Part shown: positions 1-10,860 of the stretch, one piece after another
Position numbering within the stretch: the stretch's first letter is position 1
Layout of the letters: the number at the start of each line of letters is the position of its first letter
Assembly: GCA_005408345.1 (NCBI GenBank)
Contig: SEMN01000183.1
Span: 310,001-374,000 of the forward strand
DNA length: 64,000 nt
Reading direction: 5' to 3'
Origin: Macquaria australasica
Taxonomy: Eukaryota; Chordata; Actinopteri; Centrarchiformes; Percichthyidae
Position numbers and translations under genes: made by a program
The notes under the pieces: generated by a model
What the model saw: only the letters and a program-made list of their open reading frames with translations
What the model was told of the DNA's origin: nothing
Databases searched by the model: none

Positions 1-416
1 GTGAACTGTAACGTGTCTCCATGTTGTCCACACAGCAGACTGGACAGAGTCTGGAGGTGGGGGTCTCCCCTGGGCCAGGAGGCCAGTCTCGGCCTGGCCA
101 GAGAGCCACAGTGCCGGAGCAGATATTTGGCCAGCGCAGTGGGTTTGCAGATGAGCCTGGGACCATCTGAGGCCTGACCTGACCCAGACAAAACATCTGT
201 CCCTGGTGATCCGGCCTCCTTGGTCCATGTTCTTGTATTCCTGTCTAGTGGCAGCTCCAGGATCAGGCAAACAATGACCCAGAGTCTCCAGCCTGCCGCA
301 CTGACAGCCAGCCCCATCCAACAACGTACCCTGGGCCAGCGGAGAGCCAGAGACAGCAGCAGAAGTAGCAGGGATGGGAGCAACCAGAACAAACAATCCC
401 ATATAAATGATGCCAT
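1..416 (-). CDS. abhd15: abhd15, N-terminal coding exon (partial)
   Basis: This is the first coding exon of an alpha/beta-hydrolase-domain protein 15 homologue; the remainder lies to the left of the window. ABHD15 is a membrane-associated hydrolase-fold protein linked to adipocyte lipid metabolism. The minus strand reads 138 codons without a stop. Residues about 3-55 are strongly hydrophobic (start MASFIWDCLFWLLPSLLLLL), fitting an N-terminal membrane anchor. Further on are LICKPTALAKYLL and GDPHLQTLSSLL, which correspond to the LVCKPSALAQCLL and GPHLQTLCHF segments I recall from human ABHD15. The start at 416 is in good context (CCAATGG). An in-frame ATG at 446 would add ten residues (MLNYNLLSLP) in poorer context, and a stop lies just above it. 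The hydrolase catalytic residues are outside the window. The location next to coro6/ssh2 agrees with the human gene order. Confidence 0.82.
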   Translation of the reverse strand, partial: MASFIWDCLFWLLPSLLLLLLSLALRWPRVRCWMGLAVSAAGWRLWVIVCLILELPLDRNTRTWTKEAGSPGTDVLSGSGQASDGPRLICKPTALAKYLLRHCGSLARPRLASWPRGDPHLQTLSSLLCGQHGDTLQF

Positions 417-1491
417 TGGTAAAGACAGGAGGTTGTAGTTTAACATAAAATCCAATGATTACTCTGGGACGTTTTGCTGTGATTTCCTCAGTAACATCTG
501 CCCCCCATATTTTACACACTCCTGCCTTGTTGCTTCATGTATCAGTGTGAAAGTCTAGCCTGATAAGTTCACTGATGTTCTGAATAGTCGTATTCTTTCT
601 CCAGTTTGTTATGAAAAGTCAAAAAACAAAGAAACACAAAAAGAGAACTGGAGGAAAGACTGGGTCATGTAAATTGTTGTCTCAACTTCTGCTGCTCCTC
701 CTCCTCCTCCCGCCCTTTCTCTCCTCCCTCCATAAATCATTTACTGCAAGCACAAGGTCAGACAGAAACTGAGCAAACACAGGCCGCATAAATCTGTCCC
801 ATTAATGTTAACATGATTATAGTCTTTGACCTTGTCCCATGTTTGCCTTTAATTACTTTTGCATTCTTGCTCCAGTTTACCTGTGAATATTTTGGGGATT
901 GTTGATACAGCAGTCCTTGTACATTTTCCTTGACACTTTTATTCTAGCTTTAACTATATAAACTACTATTTTATTGTCATCCCCATTTCAAGTTGGTTAA
1001 AAGAGGCCAAAGTCAGGGAGGCTTTTGAAAAGGGGTGAAAAAATCATAGAAATACCTACATTTACCTAGGGGTTAAGGCACTGACCATAAACTGACAGCC
1101 TCAAACAAATCCAGTATTGTTCAGGATCTGTTAAAGACCCCCTCTAGACATGTTTTAAGACATGCAAAAATATTCTGCTTATAATAATAATGTTTTTTCC
1201 ACTAAAAGTTAAATTACCTTATTAAAAATTCTTAACATTATATCTACTCCTCCCCATCATTGAAAAATCTAGAATGTATGAATATGCAAATATATTTTTT
1301 TAAATTCAGAAGTTTAACTACTGCAAACATGATGTCTCCAACTTCAATGAAAAGTCCATTCTCAGTTTGTTTGTGCTGTAGGCTTCCAAATGACACACAC
1401 CAGTTGTGATGCTATTCATGCATTGACCAGCTTGTTTTGATGAAATGATTAGGGTCACTGCAAACTATATACAAACAGAACATTTAACAGA

Positions 1492-1640
1492 ACTCGAGCT
1501 ACTTTTCTTTACATTTAAATTGGACCATTTAAAATTCTATATTTCTAAAAGTATTTTCAGTTTAAAGATACTTGAGTAGCCTGGAATGGGAGTATTTGTC
1601 CTCAGTCCTTTAATTGTATTTCGTTTTATTGTAGCACATA
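1492..1640 (+). repeat. Direct repeat, unit A
   Basis: About 145 bases, starting near the string GAGCTACTTTTCTTTACATT, recur at 2241-2382 in the same orientation with a few substitutions and small indels. Both units share the block ending TTGTAGCACATA. This appears to be a local duplication upstream of the vwa7-like gene. No coding potential is seen. Confidence 0.8.
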
Positions 1641-2240
1641 TTTCACATACTGTACCGTCAACTGCTACTGTCATCTGCCAGGTGCTTTAACTGCAAAACT
1701 GGTTTCTCACACAACCTGTCCAGTTTCTTAGACAACCGTCATCAAGGTAAATGAAAGAGCTCTGTGGTTTAAAGGAGCACTAACCCTCCATTGTGCATCT
1801 ACATGTTATCTGCCTGCAGTGTTTGATATGATTAGTGCCTGTGTGTGTTTCTGTTTTACCCTCAGCCCCTGTCAATACCAGTATCTCATCAACAACCACT
1901 ATCGCTTTTATGAATCAGGTTCTCACACAGAATATTCTGAGAATATACATGCACAAACCAAAGGGAAAATAAAATATTTGCAGATAAACTAATAATAATA
2001 CTGAATGTATCATCTGAACCACTTGATAAATATGTGATTTAACACAACAGTCGGGACACTTCAGAGTTTTAAACATCTCTGATTCCTGAAATCTTAGCAG
2101 AGTACTTACAAAGGTCAGGATATCGGAGTAAATGGTAAACAATTTTGGCCACTTCTGCTTAGAATAATAATCTTTGTCTGATATGGTTTTTGCGCAAAGG
2201 AAAGTTCAATTACCTTGTTAAAAATGTCTTAAAATACTCA

Positions 2241-2382
2241 AGCTCAAGCTACTTTTCTTTACATTTAAATTAGACCATTTAAAATTCTATATTTCTAAAA
2301 GTATTTTCATTTGTAAAGATACTTGAGTAGCCTGGTATGAGAGTATTTGTTCTCTAAGTCCTTTTAATTGTATTGTAGCACA
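2241..2382 (+). repeat. Direct repeat, unit B
   Basis: Second unit of the local duplication described at 1492-1640. It keeps the shared core (ACTTTTCTTTACATTTAAAT, then AAAATTCTATATTTCTAAAA) and lies about 215 bases upstream of the presumed leader-exon donor of the vwa7-like gene. Confidence 0.8.
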
Positions 2383-2564
2383 TAATTAACTGCTTCACAC
2401 AACCTGTTATCAAGAAAATGAAAATGAAAGAATTCAAACAGACAAAGACACCATACAGGTTTATCGTGCCCATGATGTTATTTTGCCAAGGCAACAGGAT
2501 AAGGAAGTCCAGCACAGTAGCGTCTCCACCTACACATGGAGGCATGTACTTGCCACAATAGATA

Positions 2565-2596
2565 AAAAAGTCCACAAGACGACATCAAGACCTAAG
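2565..2596 (+). other. Probable untranslated leader exon of vwa7-like copy 1 (3' end)
   Basis: The string ACATCAAGACCTAAG followed by a GT donor is repeated as GCATCAAGACCTAAG/GT at 13352, the same relative place upstream of the second copy. In both copies the ATG exon begins after a CTCAG acceptor (TCTCTCAG and TTCCTCAG), so a noncoding first exon spliced to the ATG exon explains both. An AT-rich TATA-like string (GATAAAAAAG, about 2561-2570) lies just upstream. The transcription start is inferred, so the left boundary is approximate. Confidence 0.45.
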
Positions 2597-3354
2597 GTAC
2601 AGTATAATCATATCTGATAATTATTGGTAATGTAAAAAAAAATGCAATTTGACATAAGCGAGATTTTTATATTTGAATTTTTTTTAATATAAATTAGCAT
2701 CTAAATGAATGTTGTGACTCTGTGTTGTGATTACATTACAAAAGTAAAATTATTTAGAAATAAATCTTTTTATTATTTAGTACCAAAACAATTTAGTGAT
2801 TGTTTTTGATTTTTAAATATGTAGAAATGTAAATCATAATGATAAATGTTTATAAAATAAAAAGGACAGCCCTTTAAGAGTCCTTTTAACTTTAATTTCA
2901 ATATCAACTGACCAGAAAACCAAAGACCAAACCATTTTTATGCACATTTAAACTGATGGTATTAAGTGAAAAGAGAGAGTGAAATAATGAGCTGCTCTGA
3001 TTCTTCAAAATCCTGTTTTGTTGTGATAAATGTGGTTCACTGCGTTACATCCAGATCTATGCAAAAAAGATCAGCAACAAATTATACATTTGGTTGATTT
3101 TCTAACAAAAATAAATCTAAACCAACCAAATCAAACCAAAACTATTTTGTAAATGTTTGAGTGAAAAAGTTAATCTTAATTTTTACCAAATTTATTCTGG
3201 ATGAAAATGTTAATAACAGGGAAATGTGAGGGTGAAATTTGAGATGTAGTTGAAAGCCCCCCCAAAAAGCTAGTAAGTGGACCTTGATTAGCGTTTGTCA
3301 AACAGCTATTCACAAGGTCAAGAATGAACTTTCAGCTTAACCCTTATACAACCC

Positions 3355-3735
3355 TTACATATAGTCAGCTTTGTTGACTCCCGGTAATCTACACTTGACT
3401 GTCAGTGTGCAGACTATTCACTACTATACTTCATCTACTGCTGTGCATTATCTTCATGCATATATTGTATTCATGATGTTATCTACTTAATATGTTGCTG
3501 TGAAATATTTTTCATATACATGTATATTATATATGTGCAATATTTTTATCTTATCTATTTGTTCATACTTACAACTGCACTCAGTCACTCTATTATTTAT
3601 TTCTGTCTATACTGTGTATAGGACTATTTTTCTATTTATTTTTATTGTATTTCCATATATGACACTTTTGCTGGCTGCTGCAACGCTAAAAATGTCCCCG
3701 CTGTGGGACAATAAAGGCTCATCTTATCTTATTGT
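3355..3735 (+). mobile_element. 3'-truncated LINE tail
   Basis: The segment ends with TGTGGGACAATAAAGGCTCA followed by short TCTTAT repeats. This is the typical 3' end of fish non-LTR retrotransposons (noncoding tail, AATAAAGG, short tandem repeat). No reverse-transcriptase frame is present, so it is a 5'-truncated dead copy. The call is by recognition, with no library search. Confidence 0.55.
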
Positions 3736-3873
3736 TGCTACCTGAAACTACCTGGGTGATATCTGACCTTAATGGCTAATACTGTGTTTGCCTCATAGAC
3801 CATCTATGATAACCAGGAAAATAAGCTGTTTTTTAATCTTTCCTGCATTGTCTCTCAGACGGGTTGTGCAGTG

Positions 3874-4134
3874 ATGTCTTCAGGGTTGGCTGCGTTGTGT
3901 TTCCTGCTCCTGCAGACTGGAGCTTTCGGGTTTGGTATAGGCTTATTCGGAGGAAAATCTCCGAGTCATCAGGACATCACTGAGAGAGCGATCTTAAATG
4001 CCACCGTGCAGGTGTGCCGAGCTCTGGCCCTGGCTGAGGGGACAGACTTCACTTTTCCTGTAAGGATTAAATTCAACCAAATTATAGTGACTTTTTATTT
4101 CAAATGACCAGTACCTGTATGTTATTTGACACTG

Positions 4135-4172
<38 letters not shown>

Positions 4173-7100
4173 CCACAGCCTTTTACCGCTGAGTCTGTTG
4201 CTGGTGCCTGTCAAGCGTCAAAATCATCCAAGAGCTTTCACAAAAGCATCAAATTAATCCAAAAAAACAATCGGCGGGTAGACATTGTCCACTTCTTCAG
4301 CCCACGCTATCACTTTGACGGTGAGAGTTTTTCTGAGGGAAGGAAAATCATCACAGAGGGATTATCAGCTGTGAAGGCCAGCAACAAGCGCAAGAACTTT
4401 GAGGCGGCGAGAGAACAACTGGGAGTAATATTACACCCTTTACAGGTACTCTCTATTTGTTTTGTTTTCATTGCAGTTTTTTTTACACAAATGTTACACT
4501 TCAAAAACTAAAACTCACTCAAATTCAGCAAACAGAACAACAGTGTAGCCTGTTTCGATAGGCCAGTTTGCAAATTTGTTTCAAAGTTGTAAAATTGTAT
4601 GCACTGCAGTTTATTTAATTTTAATAGCATATTAAAGGGATCATCTTTAAAACGGGCGGTGATGTGGTGAAGTGACGTGGTAAAGTGATTATTATAAATT
4701 ATTATTAAAAGATATAAGATAAATGCTGCTATTAACATGTTGCAAATATTTAACCTGTCCTTTTTAAATAATAGGATTTCTACAGTCACAGTAACTGGGT
4801 GGAAATGGAAAACAAACTCCCAAACTCTAATCTGATCAGATCAGACACCAGCATTGGTAACATAGCAGGTAAAGAGATCATGTACTGTCATGCGTTTGGC
4901 TGTGTCACTGAAACTAAAGAAACAGAGTTGAGGAAAGATGATGATGTGATTAGAGATCATTTTACAAAACAAAACACTGACAAAACGTTTTCCCACAGCT
5001 AAAAGCAGAGCAACCTGTCGCAACTGTAATGGAGACGATTGCACGAACAACATTTTGGAGGACATCCTGAGGGAAAAGATTCTGACCTCTGGATATTTTG
5101 ATGTTGTGCCTTTTTTCTCAACCAAACCAAATGGTAAATGACTTACCTACCTGCCTACTTAACAAATTGTATTACATTTACATAACAAATCCATTTATAA
5201 AATGCCAATTTGTCATTAGGCTTGGAAATGGGACAGTCTATATGTCACAGCTCTGCTAAAAGTCTGTAGTAAAATGCATCCAGTAATAGCACCTGTGTCA
5301 TCATGCCCATATGTGAAGAAACGACAGCTGTCGTCAACGGCGGCCGGCAAGTTTGCTGCTGAAATACCCAGAAATAGTCAATTTGAGCCATTTTCAGATT
5401 ATCATTGCAAAGTTCTGGCAACATGGCATACAAATGGCAACATGTGTATGTTTTGGAAATGTCAAAATGTTCCATGTTTAACATCTACATTGTTGATGTT
5501 GGAGAATAGTATTCATCAATAGCATACTCAAAAATCAGGTGTTTTTTATTATGCATACTGCTTGTTTTGAGTATACTTTATTTTGTCACTTTCCAGCGTG
5601 AACACACTACATACTCAAAACCTGCTAGAATTAGTATGTAGTATGAATTTGGCACACAGCTCTAAAAACATTTTCCGGCTATTGGTGGAAGTCTAGAATT
5701 CATCCTCCGAGTGCTATGAATGTCTATACAAAACTCTGCTAGCGTGGCTAAAAACACACACTGACTGTGAAAAGCAGTGTGGTATTCTCTAAAGAACAGG
5801 GATATGTAAAGCTTTGTTCTGTTTCTTATGCTGAACAGGAAAATGCAGTCACGGAGGTGGTTTTGATCGAACAAGTACCATCGAGCCTAAAGGTGGGATC
5901 AACAAGGACACTTTCAGCTCCAGCCATGGACATCTCCACACTGTAGCAGCAAATATGGCGATAGCTGCAACCAGTGAGCTACTAGAGGACATTCGAGGGG
6001 CTGCTGGTGACAGACCATTCCTACAGTATGAAGAAACCCATTCTGCATGTTTCAGATATGCACTGTAAGGAGGTGTCGAGTAGTTCAAAGTTTTTTTTCA
6101 TCTCTCCATCCCTCAGGATGATGGGAATCTCCAAAGGATCCAGTAAAGCTCTATGTTTCGTGATTGACACGACAGGAAGCATGGGCGATGACATTGACGC
6201 AGTGAAAACTGTCACTTCCTCGATAATCAACAGTAAAGTGGGAACAGAAGATGAACCCTCACTTTACATTCTTGTACCTTTCAATGATCCAGGTATGACC
6301 TTAATGCCCCCAGACTAGACTTTACAGTCCTTGTTTTTTTTTCCCTCTGATGTGAAGTAAATAGATGTTTGCTCTTTATCTCCCTGCCTGCTGAACTGTA
6401 ACTAACTCAATGAAATAAACCAGCTAATTTTTGTGTTCTGTCACATGCTGTATGCTTGTTGGAATATTATGATTGTTCAAATAATATATCAGCAATATAT
6501 TAAGAAAATTAACAGTATCTGTAAATCATAAAGTAGTCAACAAAATGAGGAATAAAAATCATTTCTTTCTCCTGTCTGAACCCCAGATTTTGGGCCACTG
6601 ACAAAGACTACAGACCCAGAAGTCTTCAAGAATGCTATTAATTCGCTGTCTGCATCCGGTGGAGGAGATCTCGAGGAAATGAGTCTTTCGGGGCTTCAGG
6701 TGCTGTGATGTCTTTGAGACTACCTCAAAATCTGTCTCAGCAAAACTATAAAAAAATGTAAGAAGTAAAACTGCTTCACTGTATCATTGCTGTCCTCTCT
6801 TGTTCATACAGCTGGCTTTAACTGGCGCTCCTTCAAATTCGGAGATCTTCCTCTTCACGGATGCACCTGCAAAAGACACACAACTGAAAAGCACAGTGAT
6901 CGCACTCATAGAGAAGACCAAGACAGTGGTGGGCAGCTACTCTTTGTGTCACTGTGAGAGAAAAAACATAGTGTAGAATATGACAGTGTAATAACTGTGT
7001 ATAAAGTAATATAAAAATAAATAAGTGTTGGACAAATTAAAAATGTGACCTGATGAAGGCGCTACTAGATGAAAGGTTTAAGAATCACCTAATTATAATT

Positions 7101-10100
7101 CATCCTGAGGGGGACATGAATGCCTGTACCAGAATTCATGGCAACCCATCCAATTTATGAGATACTAAATACAAATTATGACATAGTCAAAATTATAACT
7201 TTTAGGGCAACATTATGAAATAGGCCTGCAAAGATAAAATTAAGAAATAGTGGGTCAAAATGATCACATATTCACTGTTATGTTTGCTAGATAGCTAACA
7301 TTAGCATTTATCTTAATCACGTTGCAGCTAATACGGCAGTGAGCTGAGCACAGTTTACACTATGTATAGCAATAATAAAGATAATTAAAAGCTTGGTTCT
7401 TCTTCTGAACAGCAACAGCTATTAAAGACCTTTCTGATTTGGTTAAGTTAAAACTTAAAGCCTCTATGAGTGGGCTTTACACCTCAAATTCTCATTCGCC
7501 TGTTTTCTTTTCAGGTGAACTTCATGATTACTAACATACTGGGGTTTCGTCGTCGAAGAGACAGTGGTAACAACCAACAACAACAACAACACAGTCGGAT
7601 GGTGAAAGCAGGTGCTCAGCTGTACAGAGACCTGGCTCAGGCTTCAGGAGGTCAGGCTATTCAAGTCGCAAAGAGTGAGCTCCCAGTGGCCACCAGCATC
7701 ATAACAGAGTCCTCCAGACCCTCTCTGGTATTGACAAAGTGCTCTGATTGGCCATTACCGATGACTTTTCTAAATTCAGAAAACTTCAGTCGTTTCACCA
7801 GTTTCATTTACCCTCCTAGGTGACCCTTCTGCAGGCAGCCAGGAGTCCAGGAGTGGCTGAAAATTTCAACTTCACAGTTGACGAGTCAGTAAGAAACCTC
7901 ACAATTTACATCACTGGGAGCTCTGTCACCTTTACTGTCATCAGTCCCTCAGGTGATACTTCTTTGCAGATTAAATCTTTTAAAGGTGTTATTGGTATTG
8001 TTGTAGCATTTAATAAGCACAGTAATTTACAAATTACACAAACACAGTAATTTTAGGGATAAATAGTATGTTAATTTTGTTTACTGGAATAAAAAAAATG
8101 TATTTTAAAGCCACAGATTTGGTCCCATCTGGTGTTAGTGTTAAGTGTAGACAACAATGGACGCTCCTACTTTACAACAACCGATCTAAGAAATTGAAAT
8201 GTCTCATTGTAAAAAGAAATGTATGCAAAACTTTTGTTTAATCCATGGCCTTTTAACCGGTGTGCTTCATTTCTTGCAATGCCTTTGCTTTTAGGTGAAT
8301 CTCAGCAAAGCACCAACACGACAGGATCATTGATCACTGCGTCCCAGTCAGTGGGAAATTTCAAGACTCTGCAGTTAATAACGCAAGTGGGACTGTGGGA
8401 AATTAAAATGGTGTCAACAAATCCGTACACTCTGAAAGTCATAGGTGAGATCACATAATGAATACTTAACTTTGTTATTATTTTAGATATAACTGTCCAT
8501 TACCTTGAAGGGCTGGTTCATCCAGATCACAAAATAAAGTAATATGTAGCCAGGCACATAGGTTTGGTGTTATTTTCGGAGATTTTGAGAGATCCAATGC
8601 TACGCCACCAACTCAATATAGTGGAGGTGAATAGAATTTGGTTTTTGGTGCTCAAAGCATTAAATGTGTCATTTGTAATATTCAACAACAATGTGTCTTT
8701 CCAGAGAAAATGTTGCAGGTGCTCAGAATAATCCACAGACTTTTCTTTCAACAGTTTTCACTGGAACTACTTTCTGCAGAAGGAAAAGTATTGGAGCTGC
8801 TGTTTTGTGGAAGCTTGTGCTTGCTTTTGTAATTTTAGTCTTTAAATCAAATGATGGTGATAAATATGCTTCACAGGAATGGTAAAAGTAATGAATATTT
8901 ATTGGTGATCATGATTTTCTTTTCCTGTAACTTTTTTTTTATTGGTAGGTGAGAGCCCCATTGACTTCCTCTTTGACTTTTTGGAGGTATCGCAGGGCCC
9001 GTTAGGAGGTTTTGATGTTGTAGACAATCGTCCCAGAGCCGGTAAAGGAAACAGAATTTTGGGATATGGCAAAATAATTTGATTTACTAAAGCATATTTT
9101 AGTGGATTTTCTTTTTTTCTGAAGGTGTTAATGGCAGCCTGTTGGTGACAGTAACCGGGAGTGACTCCGCCACCGTGACAGAAGTCATTCTGGTTGAATC
9201 ATCGGGGTCAGGAGAGGTTAATGGCAGCGTGGAGGCTCAGGGTGGAGGAGACTTCTTAGCTCGGTTTGACAGGATACCATCACAGGAGTTTGTGGTACTA
9301 GTTAAGGGGCAGAGCAGAGATGGTTCCTCCAAAGCGTCCTCAGTGATCTTCCAAAGGCAGTCAACCACCAACATCAGAGCGTCTACTCTGACTGTTACTG
9401 CTGTGAGTGAAATGCATCCTTAAGATCCCAAGATAAGTTGCACTGCCACATTCCTTTAATTACACGACTGATACTGACAGTTTTCCATTTTCCTTCCATT
9501 TTTAGGCTGATTCAAATAACGTCTTAGTGCCAGGAACACCACTTTCAGTTCCCTTCTCTGTGATGACGAGCGGTGAGGGAGGAACCTTCAGCATCCGCGC
9601 TACAAGTGACCAAGGTTTTACTTCAGCTTTCCCGTCTAGCTTATTCCTGGAACCTGGAGGCAGTGCTAACGCCACAGTGAACCTCACAGCACCTCTTAAC
9701 ACCCCGTCTGGCACTGGCGTCACCTTGACCGTTGAGGCCGAGGCTCCAGGAGGCACAGACACCAACTATGTTGTGCTGCGTTTCACTGTCCTTACAACGG
9801 TAACTCTCCAGTTGAGGAACAACTTATTCAATCCCTTCATCATTGTGTTTATTGGGTAACTTTATCCACTTTTTCTTTTCCCTTATAGGTGACCGATTTC
9901 ACTCAGCCGATGTGTGAGCTGCTCAGCTTGCAGTCCAACTGCTCTGACGATTGCAGCTTGTTGATGTGGGGGCTCTCTGTTCAGGTGACTGATGGGGCTG
10001 AAGGGACGGGTGTGGACCGTGTTAGCCTCAGACAGGGCAACGGGACCCTGAACACCAGCAAGGCGGCTGGCAGCGAGAACATAACACTGGTGTCCTACAA

Positions 10101-10359
10101 TGCATCTTGCTGTTCGCCTGATGTAGAGCTGCTGGTGGTGGATCGGGTGGGTAATGTAGGCTCCTGTTTCTACAGCGTCCGGAAAGCGACCGCCAACAGC
10201 TCACAAGCTGTAAACGTCACTACAACAACCAATATCCCACAGCCTCCAACAGCAGCAGCGGTTGTGTCTTTGTCTACCAGAGCTGTTCAGTCTTTTCTTC
10301 TTTGCCTTAGCATCATGATCCTAGGGCTCAATTTACCATTTGAAATGGGGATCAACTGA
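3874..10359 (+). CDS. vwa7: von Willebrand factor A domain protein 7-like, intact copy
   Basis: A secreted or surface VWA7-family protein whose molecular role is not established. Exons (all GT-AG, phases match): 3874-4059, 4173-4445, 4775-4868, 4999-5133, 5839-6064, 6117-6292, 6587-6699, 6812-6928, 7515-7727, 7820-7952, 8295-8444, 8949-9041, 9125-9402, 9506-9799, 9889-10359. The sum is 2952 nt, or 983 residues (human VWA7 is about 890). Order: signal peptide (about 1-20); N-terminal domain with SHQDITERAI and HPLQDFYSHSNWVE; cysteine pair CRNC; GKCSHGGGFDR and GGINKD blocks; VWA domain with MIDAS D322-T324-S326 (FVIDTTGSMGDD); polybasic RRRRD near 452-456 and QQQQQ; Ig/Ca-binding-like C-terminal region with many N-glycosylation sequons; hydrophobic tail (SFLLCLSIMILGL), perhaps a GPI signal or membrane anchor. 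The open frame across 15 exons argues it is functional. The ATG at 3874 is chosen because the signal peptide follows at once. Confidence 0.85.
4136..4170 (+). repeat. (TG)n tract abutting the intron 1 acceptor, copy 1
   Basis: About 17 TG units run directly into the AG of the exon 2 acceptor (exon starts 4173), so the repeat itself occupies the polypyrimidine-tract position. The paralogue has the same arrangement with about 9 units (14160-14178). Confidence 0.9.
5215..5660. mobile_element. Probable interspersed repeat in vwa7 intron 4, copy 1
   Basis: The 705-base intron 4 of copy 1 contains a segment with strings such as TAGTATGTAGTATGAATT and GCATACTGCTTGTTTTGAG, of a type I associate with teleost interspersed elements. 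It has no evident counterpart in intron 4 of copy 2. Ends are not defined. Confidence 0.35.
7040..7180. mobile_element. Fragment of a dispersed fish repeat in vwa7 intron 8
   Basis: The strings CATCCTGAGGGGGACATGAA and TTCATGGCAACCCATCCAAT match a widely dispersed teleost repeat that I recognise by its wording. It is short, lacks visible ends and carries no coding capacity. A related fragment lies at 18690-18830 in the second copy. Confidence 0.4.
8505..8885. mobile_element. Dispersed repeat in vwa7 intron 11
   Basis: The block with GGCTGGTTCATCCAGATCAC, GGTGAATAGAATTTGG and AATATTCAACAACAATGTGT looks like a common percomorph interspersed repeat. It fills most of the intron between exons 11 and 12 of copy 1 and has no intact coding frame. 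Identification is from memory of similar fish sequence only. Confidence 0.45.
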
Positions 10360-10427
10360 GTGTTAACATGTGGGGAAGAGTTACATTTTAAATGTTCTTT
10401 TGGCTTTGGAAAATCAACTACATACTC

Positions 10428-10860
10428 AGTTGCCACTTTATTAGCTACACGTAGTCAAAACTAGTACAGTCCAATACAACAGCCCTGCAATCAATCCTAT
10501 GAATTAGTTTGCTGGACCTGAAGGTGACGTTATCAAAATGCTCATTTTGTCCGACCAACACTCAAAAATCTAAAGATATGCAATTAAGAAGCTAGAAATA
10601 GGGAATGTTTTACATTTTTGTTTCATGGCACTGGCCAGTACCATGTTAAAACTGAATATACCATCCATTACCATCATTATACTACGGTAGTTTTTTGTAA
10701 AGGAATTGGGCTATATTGTTCAGTTTTAATTAAAACCATTTTAGATGGGGTGTAATTCAACTTTATGATAATTTTGGAGGCTGTAGTTTGTTGTGTTGTT
10801 GAATTGTGTTATACTGAGAGGTGTTTCTCATTGATATGAGTGAATTTATCTATGTGAACC
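10428..10860. mobile_element. Non-autonomous DNA element downstream of vwa7 copy 1
   Basis: It begins with CAGTTGCCACTTTATTAGCT and ends with the loosely complementary GAGGTGTTTCTCATTGATAT. These resemble the ends of an abundant teleost DNA-transposon derivative, whose interior also includes AATACAACAGCCCTGCAATC and TTCAGTTTTAATTA. No transposase is present. It lies about 70 bases after the stop codon, in what may be the 3' untranslated region. Confidence 0.55.

Larger units (their letters stand above)
417..3354. other. Intergenic DNA between abhd15 and vwa7-like copy 1
   Basis: No coding exon is recognisable on either strand. This is the head-to-head upstream region of abhd15 (minus) and the first vwa7-like gene (plus). 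It is AT-rich and contains a direct duplication (1492-1640 and 2241-2382) and a short stretch near 1811-1850 that resembles 12619-12660, upstream of the second vwa7-like copy. A probable untranslated leader exon ends at 2596. Confidence 0.6.

Noticed and set aside
23..170. Plus-strand terminal-exon-like open frame (acceptor CACACAG, stop at about 170) and the plus-strand frame 220-438
   Set aside because: Both lie antisense to the abhd15 exon, whose minus-strand frame matches ABHD15 motifs (CKPTALAKYLL, PHLQTL). The plus frames are shadows.
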